A stretch of DNA of 23,526 nucleotides from a virus: IMG/VR virus record IMGVR_UViG_3300020220_002002, positions 1-23,526 of that record; one strand, written 5' to 3'. The notes below the pieces were generated by a model. That model saw nothing but the letters and a program-made list of their open reading frames with translations, made no database searches and had not been told where the DNA came from. This document shows positions 6,634-14,311 of this stretch, piece after piece. The position numbers were made by a program, and so were the translations under genes. Each line of letters starts with the position of its first letter. Within the stretch, counting starts at the first letter, position 1.

Positions 6634-7821
6634 TCAACCCCCTTTCTTTGCTTTGGCTTCCAGAATCCGCTTGCGTGCTTCCTGATAGTGCTCTTTGTCA
6701 ATCTCGATACCTATGAAGTTGAAACCTTCAAGTACGCAGGCTTTACCTGTAGATCCACTACCCATGAATGGGTCAAGGACTAATCCGTTTGGCTGTGTTA
6801 CCAGCCTGCATAAATATCTCATCAAGTCTGTAGGTTTTACGGTAGGATGTTTGTTGGTCGGCCCTCTGTCTTTCTTGCTTGCCTTTGCACAATAGAAGAA
6901 ACGGGCTGCGCTGCCGGCGTCGCCATAAGTCTCGCCGCCTGTAATCACTGGCATTGGTCCTGCCCATCCATCGCGGTTGTGCCGCATTGTGCCTGCAGCC
7001 ATTTTCCCGCTCGTCGTCTCCGGAAACAGACTCACCACCTCTTCGCTGCCGTCGTGGATTATGTTTGCGGGCCAGCGACCTGCGTAAGTTTTCCTTTCAC
7101 CTATTATGTGTGTTTTTGTCCATTCATCCTGTGCATAGTGATGATTGCTTTTTGTATTAGTTGGAAGGCTTGTGATCGTCTCCGTCCCCACTCTGCACCC
7201 ATCCACGTTGATCGCCCCCGTCCCGTACTGCAGCACATTTTCCGCCACTGTACCGGCGAGCGGTTTGCGTGCCATTGTGACTGGTTCCACCGCAGGCTTA
7301 AGAGCAGTCCCCCAGCCCGCCCACTGCTTCGCGGCGTCGGTCGCGGGGGCGGTGATATTTTCTACTCCATATCCAAAAATTGCTTTGTTGTTTTTGTTGG
7401 CAATAGCACTTGCATACGTCGAGCCGCTTGTCTTGGCTTTTTCCACATCACCCCGAACTTTTTGCCCCACCACCTCCCGCTCGGCTCCTGCCGCTCGGTC
7501 GATAGCTTTTGAAACATCTAACGATTTTGGGAACCCGCTGCCATAGACCCACATAATCAAATCCCGGATCTCAAACCCCGCATCCTCGATCCTGCAGGCC
7601 ATCCGGTGTTGCGTCCGTGTCCCTGCAAACGTCAGCAGATGACCGCCCGGTTTCAGGACTCGCAGCACCTGCTGCCAGATCTCGACCGATGGAACGTCGT
7701 AATCCCATCGCTTGCCCATGAAAGAAATTCCGTAGGGGGGATCGCAGACGCAGGAGTCAACACTGTTATCGGGCATGGACTTCAACTGCACTAAGCAATC
7801 AGCATTGTATATTTTCAACAT
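6634..7821 (-). CDS. DNA adenine/cytosine-N4 methyltransferase
   Basis: 395 aa. Catalytic motif IV is DPPY at residues 27-30, and the AdoMet-binding motif is near the C-terminus (DPFMGSGSTG ... GIEIDKEHY), the order of beta-class amino-methyltransferases that modify adenine-N6 or cytosine-N4. The middle carries a long variable region (about 110-300), presumably target recognition. No restriction enzyme is adjacent, so it looks like an orphan phage enzyme protecting phage DNA from host nucleases. I chose ATG 7821 (MLKIYNADC) because a longer reading from 7863 would run through the hairpin at 7841-7872. The middle of the gene looks richer in GC runs than its neighbours, hinting at separate acquisition. 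Confidence 0.93.
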   Translation of the reverse strand: MLKIYNADCLVQLKSMPDNSVDSCVCDPPYGISFMGKRWDYDVPSVEIWQQVLRVLKPGGHLLTFAGTRTQHRMACRIEDAGFEIRDLIMWVYGSGFPKSLDVSKAIDRAAGAEREVVGQKVRGDVEKAKTSGSTYASAIANKNNKAIFGYGVENITAPATDAAKQWAGWGTALKPAVEPVTMARKPLAGTVAENVLQYGTGAINVDGCRVGTETITSLPTNTKSNHHYAQDEWTKTHIIGERKTYAGRWPANIIHDGSEEVVSLFPETTSGKMAAGTMRHNRDGWAGPMPVITGGETYGDAGSAARFFYCAKASKKDRGPTNKHPTVKPTDLMRYLCRLVTQPNGLVLDPFMGSGSTGKACVLEGFNFIGIEIDKEHYQEARKRILEAKAKKGG

Positions 7822-7840
7822 GGGTATATCTCTAGAAAGA

Positions 7841-7872
7841 GACAGCCGTGTAGATTGCTCCACACGGCTGTC
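7841..7872 (-). terminator. Hairpin with terminator character
   Basis: An 11-bp perfect stem, GACAGCCGTGT (7841-7851) / ACACGGCTGTC (7862-7872), with a 10-base loop. On the - strand it lies between the SSB-like gene (stop 7898) and the methyltransferase start (7821) and is followed by TCTCTTTCT. The T-tract is imperfect, so it may attenuate rather than fully stop transcription, or act as an RNA-processing or stability element between the recombination and replication blocks. Confidence 0.7.
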
Positions 7873-7897
7873 GGACGGGGGTGGAATTAACTGACGA

Positions 7898-8758
7898 TCA
7901 AGGCAGAGTCACAGACAGGTACGGAACAGTCAGAGAGTTACCTGCCCTTTCGATTGTCAAAGTCTGCTTCTTGTCGTCAGCGGCTGTAACCTTGTAGGTC
8001 AGAGCCTTGGGAGACCTTGGGGCTTGGTACTGGACTTCGTAGTCCACCCAGTCAGACGGGGAGTAGTCTGCATGAACAGGTGTATCCTGCTCTGGCTCAG
8101 GCTCTTCAGCATCGTCTGTAACGCTGTCGAGGTCTTCCCCGGTAGGATGGTCCAATTCGGCATTCCATTCGTCTTCTGGAGGCTCTGGAGCGGCTTTAAC
8201 GACGTTTTTGGAGGTACGCTTAATTGTCACCTTGGCCGAAGCAGGCTCAGTGGCCGGTCTCGGCTCTGGGGCAGCATCTTCATCCGCCCAGTTCATGCCG
8301 AGGATGTTGAAGTACCTTTTGTTTGGGTCATTTTTGCCCGGAACAACACGCATCTTGAACGCCTGATTGATGCAGCCTTTCAAAGCCGTGTCAATCTGAG
8401 CGATTTCAAGTTCTGCTGTGTCGATGGACATACGCTGAAGGTCGCGCATCAGGTCTTCGAGACACTGCTCAGGAGTGCGACGTTCATTGCCTGACAGATT
8501 GTGCAGCACGTTCATGCTGGCCCCGTTGTGAGGTGCCTGATGAGGCAGGCTGCCGTCACACTTGAACTGCAGGATGAAATACTGGGCACCGTCTTTCAGG
8601 ACCACCTTTGGACCGACAAACGTCACAACGTATTCGCCCGGAGGTCCGGCAAAGTCCCGGACAGCCTGAGCTTTCTTCGCGACCTCGGCGTGCTTTGCAA
8701 GAGCTTTGTTCTGCTTCAGCAGAGCAGCCAGCCCGAGGTTCTGAGTATTGTCAACCAT
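7898..8758 (-). CDS. Putative single-stranded DNA-binding protein
   Basis: 286 aa. The N-terminal half has an OB-fold-like strand pattern (GEYVVTFVGPKVVL ... QYFILQFKC) ending in a segment with aromatic residues (NKRYFNILGMNW). The centre is a Pro/Glu/Asp-rich acidic linker (about 160-235), and the C-terminus is a small beta-rich domain (DYEVQYQ ... LTYKVTAADD). Small SSB-like proteins of the DUF669 type commonly sit beside Sak4-type ATPases in phages, which is the context here. An acidic segment recalls the partner-recruiting tails of SSBs, although here it is internal. ATG 8758 follows AAAGGTG. Fold and function are inferred from pattern and neighbours. Confidence 0.55.
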   Translation of the reverse strand: MVDNTQNLGLAALLKQNKALAKHAEVAKKAQAVRDFAGPPGEYVVTFVGPKVVLKDGAQYFILQFKCDGSLPHQAPHNGASMNVLHNLSGNERRTPEQCLEDLMRDLQRMSIDTAELEIAQIDTALKGCINQAFKMRVVPGKNDPNKRYFNILGMNWADEDAAPEPRPATEPASAKVTIKRTSKNVVKAAPEPPEDEWNAELDHPTGEDLDSVTDDAEEPEPEQDTPVHADYSPSDWVDYEVQYQAPRSPKALTYKVTAADDKKQTLTIERAGNSLTVPYLSVTLP

Positions 8759-8811
8759 TAGAACACCTTTCTGAACTTGAAGTTAAACATACAGTTGATT
8801 GATGAATGTTA

Positions 8812-9723
8812 TTAGGCGATGCCGAGGACGTTCTGCAAAACCTTGTAGGTTTCTGCAGGAGTAGTCCCACAGTCCAGTTCATCGGACTCACCACACCATG
8901 ACTTTGCAATGTAATAGGTATTCGGTGCTACTCCGATAAATCGACGGTCTCCGACTGCCTTACGCTTCTTGGTCTTTTCGTCATTAAGCACGCTGACTGT
9001 GCGACCAAGGTACACAATAGCGTGGACATCTTTCTTTGTGTAATTGAAGATGCCCTTCGTCAACTGCGGCTGGTACTGATCGTAATCAGGACCGACAGGG
9101 TTGGCGACCGTCTTAGTTGTGCTGTGACTGATCAGCACGATGTTAAGACCCTTTGCAACGATCTCCAGACACAACGGCATGAAGATACCAGACCAAAACA
9201 CCTCAGCAGCTTTAGTGTAACCTCGCTGAAAGTCGTTAAAATCTTTGCTGGTCATGTCGCCGTTGAACAGTACCGATGCGGCGTGTTGGAAACAGATATC
9301 CTGCAGGCCGCTTGTGCTGTCAATCACCAGTGTCTTGTACTGATGTTTGCTGTCACGGAAACGAGTAATTGCTGACATCAGTTTTTTCCAGCCCGGATGT
9401 CCAGTACCTCGCGGTATATTGTTCTGGTCGAACAAAGGATCAAGGTCAATCACAGGTACAGACATAGGAATAGCTGCACGCTGCTTATGAATGTGGACAC
9501 CCTGTTCGCCACTGGTCGCAATGAACATTGGTGCGGGGAACTGTGCGGCAAGGGTTGTCTTACCCTCACCGGCTTCTGAGTAGAGAAGGATGAATCGACC
9601 GTGGGTTGGGGACTCATCGATCAGGTCATCAAACGGATTATCGCCTGCTCGCATTCGTGGCGTAGCAGGTAGTGCAGCGGGACTCGCTGGCTTTGTTGGA
9701 CGTAGTGCAGGTCGAACACTCAT
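8812..9723 (-). CDS. Sak4-like RecA-fold recombination ATPase
   Basis: 303 aa with a RecA-type core: Walker A around residues 49-57 (EAGEGKTT), Walker B TLVIDS near 131-136, and a third strand ending in a polar residue (NIVLISHSTT). This matches the AAA_24/Sak4 group of phage single-strand annealing or recombination ATPases, which are short RecA relatives lacking RecA's DNA-binding extensions. It would load on single strands with the neighbouring SSB-like protein. The start overlaps the upstream nuclease stop as ATGA (9720-9723), linking nuclease, ATPase and SSB in one unit. The first 30 residues are Pro/Ala-rich and probably disordered. Confidence 0.88.
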   Translation of the reverse strand: MSVRPALRPTKPASPAALPATPRMRAGDNPFDDLIDESPTHGRFILLYSEAGEGKTTLAAQFPAPMFIATSGEQGVHIHKQRAAIPMSVPVIDLDPLFDQNNIPRGTGHPGWKKLMSAITRFRDSKHQYKTLVIDSTSGLQDICFQHAASVLFNGDMTSKDFNDFQRGYTKAAEVFWSGIFMPLCLEIVAKGLNIVLISHSTTKTVANPVGPDYDQYQPQLTKGIFNYTKKDVHAIVYLGRTVSVLNDEKTKKRKAVGDRRFIGVAPNTYYIAKSWCGESDELDCGTTPAETYKVLQNVLGIA

Positions 9724-10688
9724 CGTGACTTCTTTCTAAGACCAAAGGTACTGCCGGACATGCGGAAAGCACGGTAACGCTCTGCCGTTCCTTCCATGAA
9801 TGGATTAAACAAACCGTAGGGCATCATGTAATGTGTTTTATTGACGACTCCTTGTTTAGATGGAAGAGACATATATTCGTACCAGTCGAGAAAGCACTCA
9901 AGCATTGGGTAAAGACATGCGTGCAAAAAACGGTTGAATCGTTGTTCGTCTGGATGGATGAAATAACGAAAGAAGTGATAATCTCTGTTACCATCTATCG
10001 CTTCGCATAATCTGCCAGCAAATTCCTCATGACTTTCCTTGCTTCTTTTTGCTGGCCCTCTGTATGCGAAACCTGCTGGTCGTCGCATGTGTTGATACCA
10101 GACTGTCGATGGGAGTTTCCCGTGTTGTGCTTTGTGGAACAGACAATACATATTGACCTGAAGATTGAGATCAATCTCTTCAGCCAGTTTTGTTTCATCC
10201 CATTCCCCTCGACACTTGTTTTCCATCAGTGCATCATCGCCTTCACCGTCCACATAACCGTGAAGTTTGATCGATCTGCCGGAGGGTAGTTCCAGCATCA
10301 TTTCGTGATGTCGTTCTGAGTGTTTGATACCGTAGGTATCGAGGTCTTCCGCATAGAGGCTAATCCATGTGTTGACCATTTGTGTTGCTAATATCGTCCA
10401 GAAAGTGATGTCTTCTGTCTCAGAGTACATAGCAATCTGTTTTTCAAACTCGTTAGCTATCAGCTTACCAGCACCTCGGGCTTGTCGGGTCTTAATGAAC
10501 CCTTCAATGCCCGCTTGCACCAGTGTCCCAAACTGCATGTTCTTGTTCCAAGGTTCCACCGCTTCAAGATCTCTGAGGTAGGAACACTCGAACGCAACTC
10601 TGTCAACGAGCCATAACTCCAGCCCGCTTACGCTTAGGCCGTTTATCACTGGGTTCCACAGTTGCTTGAGCGACTGCAACTTCGCCAT
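9720..10688 (-). CDS. RecB/Cas4-like PD-(D/E)XK nuclease
   Basis: 322 aa. The nuclease core is readable: GYVDG with D147, the strand LMENK giving E156-x-K158, and the helix motif QVNMY (Q177-x3-Y181) typical of RecB-family enzymes. A helix starting L-S-V-S-G-L-E (18-24) matches the usual N-terminal motif; the His often found after it is replaced by Gln58 in GTLVQAG. Three further Cys could support a metal cluster but do not form an obvious Cas4 four-Cys set. It likely resects DNA ends for the Sak4-like ATPase. The N-terminal motif forces an 86-base overlap with the upstream gene; the ATG at 10688 has only a weak ribosome binding site. Confidence 0.8.
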   Translation of the reverse strand: MAKLQSLKQLWNPVINGLSVSGLELWLVDRVAFECSYLRDLEAVEPWNKNMQFGTLVQAGIEGFIKTRQARGAGKLIANEFEKQIAMYSETEDITFWTILATQMVNTWISLYAEDLDTYGIKHSERHHEMMLELPSGRSIKLHGYVDGEGDDALMENKCRGEWDETKLAEEIDLNLQVNMYCLFHKAQHGKLPSTVWYQHMRRPAGFAYRGPAKRSKESHEEFAGRLCEAIDGNRDYHFFRYFIHPDEQRFNRFLHACLYPMLECFLDWYEYMSLPSKQGVVNKTHYMMPYGLFNPFMEGTAERYRAFRMSGSTFGLRKKSR

Positions 10689-10998
10689 TCTTTACCATTC
10701 TACAAAATTCAGGCAGGTCTTTAAGTGCTAACACAACCATTGTGTTAGCTCGGTCGTCAAACTCCCCGATGAACAGAACGGCAGTCTTTTTTTCAACTTT
10801 CGCTTTCTCCCGTTCTTCGCCAAGCAGTTGTCTCAGTGTCTTGTGATTGTGTCTAGTGTACTTACAGGAGATGAACAACTTCGGATGAGTGCTATCACTC
10901 CGAGTCAGTTTACTGTTGCCTCCGCTCAGTGAATTTCTGAGAGAAGAAAACATTGCTGCAATGTACCGCTCAAATCGTTTCCAGGGTGCGTCTGCCAT
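10603..10998 (-). CDS. Small PD-(D/E)XK-like protein, possible junction resolvase
   Basis: 131 aa. The N-terminus (WKRFERYIAAMF) resembles the leading helix of archaeal-type Hjc resolvases and related nucleases with Glu at position 10. It is followed by S-G-G-N-S and a strand with D35 and KLFISCKY (S44-x-K46). In an active enzyme the strand would read E-x-K; here the Glu position is Ser, so catalysis is doubtful or another residue substitutes. The C-terminus is basic (DKRPKRKRAG). ATG 10998 follows AAAGG. It is first in the recombination block and overlaps the RecB-like gene. The resolvase assignment is tentative. Confidence 0.5.
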   Translation of the reverse strand: MADAPWKRFERYIAAMFSSLRNSLSGGNSKLTRSDSTHPKLFISCKYTRHNHKTLRQLLGEEREKAKVEKKTAVLFIGEFDDRANTMVVLALKDLPEFCRMVKNGEVAVAQATVEPSDKRPKRKRAGVMAR

Positions 10999-11089
10999 GA
11001 CAAAACCTTTCTGTGTATTACGGGCACGGACTTGTTTAATGAAGTTTAACAGCGGTCATCTCTCATGCGTGTTTTTATCCCGTGGAGAT

Positions 11090-11129
11090 AGTTGTGTTAC
11101 AGTGGCGTTGTAACGTCTGTGACACAACT
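11090..11129. repeat. 13-bp inverted repeat in intergenic region
   Basis: Arms AGTTGTGTTACAG (11090-11102) and CTGTGACACAACT (11117-11129) are complementary except for one T-G pair, with a 14-base loop. A nested alternative pairs GTTAC (11096-11100) with GTAAC (11110-11114). It lies about 90 bases upstream of the resolvase-like gene on the - strand, in the longest non-coding stretch of the window (10999-11268, shared with the tRNA-like element). It could be an operator, a replication origin element or a processed RNA hairpin. No convincing -35/-10 pair is visible. Confidence 0.6.
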
Positions 11130-11188
11130 GTAAAGCAACCTGCGGCTGAGAGACCTACCATTGCAGGACTGCTGGTGCTTTCAACAAA

Positions 11189-11262
11189 GGATGACCCCCG
11201 GAGTCGAACCGGGGACCGTAGGGCAGGAGTATTGGAGGCTCCTACAGCGTTCCCACGTCATC
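11189..11262 (-). tRNA. tRNA-like element, possibly degenerate tRNA-Trp (CCA)
   Basis: A 74-base segment has a tRNA-like 3' half: T-stem CCCGG/CCGGG around loop TTCGACT, and an acceptor stem GATGAC/GTCATC (6 bp, then one mismatch). The sequence CTCCAAT fits an anticodon loop with CCA (11233-11235), flanked by GGAG/CTCC plus a C-A mismatch. The 5' half does not fold normally: only about 13 bases separate the acceptor from this anticodon stem, so there is no room for a D-arm, and the variable region is too long. A different pairing (GTAGG with CCTAC) competes. CCA is not encoded. It may be a decayed or rearranged phage tRNA. Confidence 0.5.
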
Positions 11263-11268
11263 TGCAGA

Positions 11269-12486
11269 TCAAAGGTCTTCGCCGTCTGCATCAAACCCGC
11301 CGTCATCGTCAGGCAAAGCAATGGCTGCACGCTTTTTGACTGGCCGTTTCTTCGCAGGACGGACAGGTGCAGGTTCTGGCTCTGGCTGAGTTTCCTTCGC
11401 TATCGCAACATTAGCCTTAATTCGTGCAATGTTTTCCAAACACATTGTATGCCAGCCATCTAAACCGATAGGGCATAGGCTCCAATTATCGCGTTCTTTT
11501 GCAGACAACTTGATGTCAGAGGGCTTTTTACCCTTGTCCGAATCGCCGTGGTAGGTCGGGGTCAACAAGTTCAGGGCTTTAATAAATGGACCCATAATCT
11601 CGCGGTCGCGGTCTTTGCTGCCCTTTTCTGAAAACAGCGTGTTCCAATAACCACTGACTGCGTGACAAACACTACCTTTAGTGAAGTCTTTACCGCTTGC
11701 CAGTTTTTCTGCGAATACAATGAAACTATGAGTCAGGTCTGAGTCAATGTCGACAATTTCTGACTCAAGAGGCTCAACAGTGTCAATGGCCCATGCGTAG
11801 CCCAGAGCAGCCATATAAGCTAGACTAATTTTGAGACCACCGTAGCCCCCATCGTTTTCGTCTGCGTCCAAAATGATTGTGACGAACTTTGCAAGGTTCT
11901 GGTGACGCTCAATAAATGCCAGCATTTCGCTGTGCAAAAACTTCACTGCATCGCTGACAGTCTGCCCACCTTCAAGCAACCATACTAAACGTGCAGCGGT
12001 TGCAAGGCAGGTGGTCCACTTTTTGCGGCGTGCTGCAGACGTATTCCAATCTGCACTAATTATTCTGTCAACAATTGGACTGCGGAATAACACATCACCG
12101 TGGTTACGGCCTTTACCAGTGTCCACACTGTCAGCGGTTTCTGGATCGACACCTGAGACGATAACACAATCAAATTCAGACTGAGCATCTGGCCAGCTTT
12201 GACCGGATTCAAGAGCCTGATGAGCCATCAAAAAACCGTGCAGGCGATGTTGTCCACTGACACATTGACCCTTATTGTCGAAGATCAACGGTTCGCCGTT
12301 TAGTTTCCATTTACCTCGCAAAAATTCGTTAGCATAAATGCCAGCAAGACCTTTGCTGTATGGCCGGTTGCGGCTGTTGTGATCAGCGACTACGCCAGCA
12401 GCAAATGCTTTAGTCACGCAAGCTACACGACTCACAATTTCTGACTTTGGCTTTGAGCACTTCTTCAACAAATTCTCAAACGACAT
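11269..12486 (-). CDS. ParB/sulfiredoxin-fold-like protein
   Basis: 405 aa. The N-terminal part has the ParB/Srx-type signature: WKLNGEPLIFD (about 60-70), then GQHRL (78-82) and VDTGKGRN (about 120-127). Phage proteins of this kind are annotated ParB-like; some members of the superfamily have nuclease or ATP/CTP-binding activity, which cannot be read from this sequence. A long helical middle follows. The C-terminus has a basic linker (KKRPVKKRA) and an acidic tail (DDDGGFDADGEDL). I prefer ATG 12486 with GGAG nine bases upstream to the GTG at 12501, which overlaps that GGAG. It lies alone between two structured non-coding elements, so a role tied to the inverted repeat at 11090 is possible. 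Confidence 0.7.
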   Translation of the reverse strand: MSFENLLKKCSKPKSEIVSRVACVTKAFAAGVVADHNSRNRPYSKGLAGIYANEFLRGKWKLNGEPLIFDNKGQCVSGQHRLHGFLMAHQALESGQSWPDAQSEFDCVIVSGVDPETADSVDTGKGRNHGDVLFRSPIVDRIISADWNTSAARRKKWTTCLATAARLVWLLEGGQTVSDAVKFLHSEMLAFIERHQNLAKFVTIILDADENDGGYGGLKISLAYMAALGYAWAIDTVEPLESEIVDIDSDLTHSFIVFAEKLASGKDFTKGSVCHAVSGYWNTLFSEKGSKDRDREIMGPFIKALNLLTPTYHGDSDKGKKPSDIKLSAKERDNWSLCPIGLDGWHTMCLENIARIKANVAIAKETQPEPEPAPVRPAKKRPVKKRAAIALPDDDGGFDADGEDL

Positions 12487-12513
12487 GGGGGTGAACTCCA
12501 CTAAAGTAATGAA

Positions 12514-12565
12514 ACGATCCTGCGGCTAGTTGCCTCACGGAAGGCAGTCTAGCAAGCAGGATCGT
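12514..12565. repeat. Long imperfect hairpin upstream of ParB-like gene
   Basis: Three consecutive stems nest with small bulges: ACGATCCTGC/GCAGGATCGT (12514-12523 with 12556-12565), GCTAG/CTAGC (12525-12529 with 12549-12553) and TGCCT/AGGCA (12531-12535 with 12542-12546) around loop CACGGA. It lies between the glycosyltransferase stop (12595) and the ParB-like start (12486) on the - strand. The following T-tract (TTTCATTACTTT) is broken, so it is a poor classical terminator; a leader structure, RNA-processing site or binding site is also possible. The 12487-12594 gap holds nothing else clear. Confidence 0.8.
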
Positions 12566-12594
12566 CATGTCAAACTAAAATCTTTCAATTTGTT

Positions 12595-13377
12595 TCAGAA
12601 TTTCTCCGATTCGTAAGATTTTGTGCGATGACGGGCTGCCAACATATCTCTCAGAGCTTCTTCTCGAATACCTGCATGTGGATTAGTTTCTCCGGTTAGA
12701 GTCATAGTAACTCGTCCGCACCAGTTTCGACCATCGTGTCCGAGATGTAGTACCTCAAATGGTGGTCGCAGCTTTTCTGCGGTAGACCATTTTTGCTGGA
12801 AGAACGAGTCGCCTCCACCCGCATGTTTCCAGTTTGTCTGATGCCACGGTGCTGTACTAAGGTGCTTGTCCGAACCGTGGAATATCTGAGTGTAACCCGC
12901 CCACTCAACTTGTTGTTTGTGCAGTGGAAATTGTTTCCAATATGGTTCCTGTGGTAAATGATCAGGTACGTCATACATCATCCGGCGAAGTGGAGTGTAT
13001 AGATATCCGGGGTGCATGTGTGCCATACTAGGTTCGAGTGTACTAGGAGATACCGAACCGTCAGGATGGTGGAAGCACCAGTCAATATGGTTGGGCCAGC
13101 AAACATCAGCATCCATAATACATATCCAACCATCACGACCTACAGCATCGAATGTCTCTTCTAGTGCAAGGTATTTGTTGAAATACGCTCCGTTTAGGTA
13201 GAACGCTTTAGTATGGTGACAGTTTACTTTGTTTTTACTGCAGACGGTGTGCGTTGGTCGGTCTTTGCGAGTTGTAATAACGTGGATCTCAGAGAAGTGA
13301 TGTTTGTTGATAGGCAAAGTTCTGGAAAGGAAATCAGCATACTCTACGCACACGATAAACGCTTTTAACGGAGTCAT
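12595..13377 (-). CDS. GT-A-type glycosyltransferase
   Basis: 260 aa. A nucleotide-sugar transferase pattern is visible: an N-terminal beta-alpha unit (KAFIVCVEYADFL), the strand IHVITTR (31-37), LNGAYFNKYLALE (61-73), and the metal-binding DxD in WICIMDADVCWP (D89, D91). Further down are GGGDSFF and HLGHDG, which supply acceptor-side Asp/His residues. There is no membrane segment, so it acts in the cytoplasm. ATG 13377 follows AGGAA, with its start immediately after the radical SAM stop. It is last in a run of sugar-transfer and oxidative genes; acceptor unknown. Confidence 0.82.
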   Translation of the reverse strand: MTPLKAFIVCVEYADFLSRTLPINKHHFSEIHVITTRKDRPTHTVCSKNKVNCHHTKAFYLNGAYFNKYLALEETFDAVGRDGWICIMDADVCWPNHIDWCFHHPDGSVSPSTLEPSMAHMHPGYLYTPLRRMMYDVPDHLPQEPYWKQFPLHKQQVEWAGYTQIFHGSDKHLSTAPWHQTNWKHAGGGDSFFQQKWSTAEKLRPPFEVLHLGHDGRNWCGRVTMTLTGETNPHAGIREEALRDMLAARHRTKSYESEKF

Positions 13378-13378
13378 G

Positions 13379-14311
13379 TCAAGTTCCTAAATACTTAATG
13401 ACAGGTCGGTCGGTTGAATGAACTTCCTCTTCCGTACTCAAAATTTGCAACAGTCCATTTTTCAGGTTTGAGTGACTATACTGTTGGGTCACATGAGTCA
13501 CATTGTCGTGCTGGGCGTGAGAGCCGTGGCCTTTAAGGGGCACTAAACAGTTGTGGCAGTGTTGACGAACCTGTGGAGCAAACTCTGTCATCGACTTCTG
13601 CCACCATGCGATGCCTGAACCTTCATCTGCTACAATTGGAATGCCGGTGTCTGGGTACTCTGGATTGTGCTGATTGAGGATAGCTTGACTGCCTGCAATC
13701 TCACAGAAGAACCCACGCACCTGACCACGGAACTCACAGATCATTGCAGACCAATGTTGATTGATGTCGCACTGGCTAATCAATTCCCATCGACGTTCCT
13801 CGGGGATATCGAGATCGATCATTGAACCGTGAACCGGGGAGTGTCGGCTGTCTGTCTGATTGCCAAACGGCTTTGACTCCGGCCATGATGCCTTGAACTC
13901 ATCGTAAGCTGTCTGGTTCAAGTGACAGTTCAGGTTGCTCATGTGCGGGTTGAATGTCTCCCGCATGATGCCGCCTTTACCGCGAGGATTATTACACCAG
14001 ATACCACACTGCTGCTTCGGGAAATAGTTTTTGAGGATGGAACAGATGTCATCGAATTGCGGGTGTAATGCAGGATTGCCTCCAAAGATCCCGATCAATC
14101 CCCAGTAGCCTTTCATTGACTTCAGGGCAATCTCGAAGTTCTCTAGTGATATGAATGTGGACTTGCCACGAAACTGACTTCCTTGAGTACAGTTACTGCA
14201 AGCGAGGTCGCAGGCTCTTGTCAGGTGGATCTGCATGACACCTTCACGAAACTTTCCCGGTCGTCTCTGGTTAGGGGCAACCATTTGTTCTAAGCATTCT
14301 TGCTCGTTCAT
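13379..14311 (-). CDS. Radical SAM protein with C-terminal Cys cluster
   Basis: 310 aa. The 4Fe-4S cluster motif is C34-x3-C38-x2-C41 (CDLACSNC), preceded by the usual strand MQIHLTRA. The SAM-binding GGEP motif reads GGNP (77-80), a less common variant. Later Cys pairs (CEFRGQVRGFFCEIAG and HCHNC) resemble SPASM/twitch auxiliary-cluster ligands, so it probably binds a second cluster and acts on a peptide or sugar. ATG 14311 follows AAAGGAT; a longer reading from 14341 has less support. It overlaps the upstream glycosyltransferase by 41 bases. The surrounding enzymes suggest a tailoring step on the same target. Reaction not predictable. Confidence 0.88.
   Translation of the reverse strand: MNEQECLEQMVAPNQRRPGKFREGVMQIHLTRACDLACSNCTQGSQFRGKSTFISLENFEIALKSMKGYWGLIGIFGGNPALHPQFDDICSILKNYFPKQQCGIWCNNPRGKGGIMRETFNPHMSNLNCHLNQTAYDEFKASWPESKPFGNQTDSRHSPVHGSMIDLDIPEERRWELISQCDINQHWSAMICEFRGQVRGFFCEIAGSQAILNQHNPEYPDTGIPIVADEGSGIAWWQKSMTEFAPQVRQHCHNCLVPLKGHGSHAQHDNVTHVTQQYSHSNLKNGLLQILSTEEEVHSTDRPVIKYLGT

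Noticed and set aside
6847-7512. A 221-codon open frame on the + strand opposite the methyltransferase
   Set aside because: It lies wholly antisense to a gene with clear DPPY and AdoMet motifs, and its peptide is Cys/His/Pro-rich low-sense sequence.
7822-7863. A 14-residue N-terminal extension of the methyltransferase
   Set aside because: It would be translated from the hairpin at 7841-7872 and lacks a ribosome binding site; MLKIYNADC at 7821 is the family-like start.
11233-11235. Trp-like CCA anticodon as evidence for UGA recoding
   Set aside because: CCA reads UGG only, and many genes here end in TGA with coupled starts, so TGA acts as a stop.
13379-14311. Radical SAM protein as a viperin-type antiviral or QueE-type deazaguanine enzyme
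   Set aside because: No other deazaguanine genes are present, the cluster spacing and extra C-terminal Cys do not fit QueE, and viperin motifs are absent.
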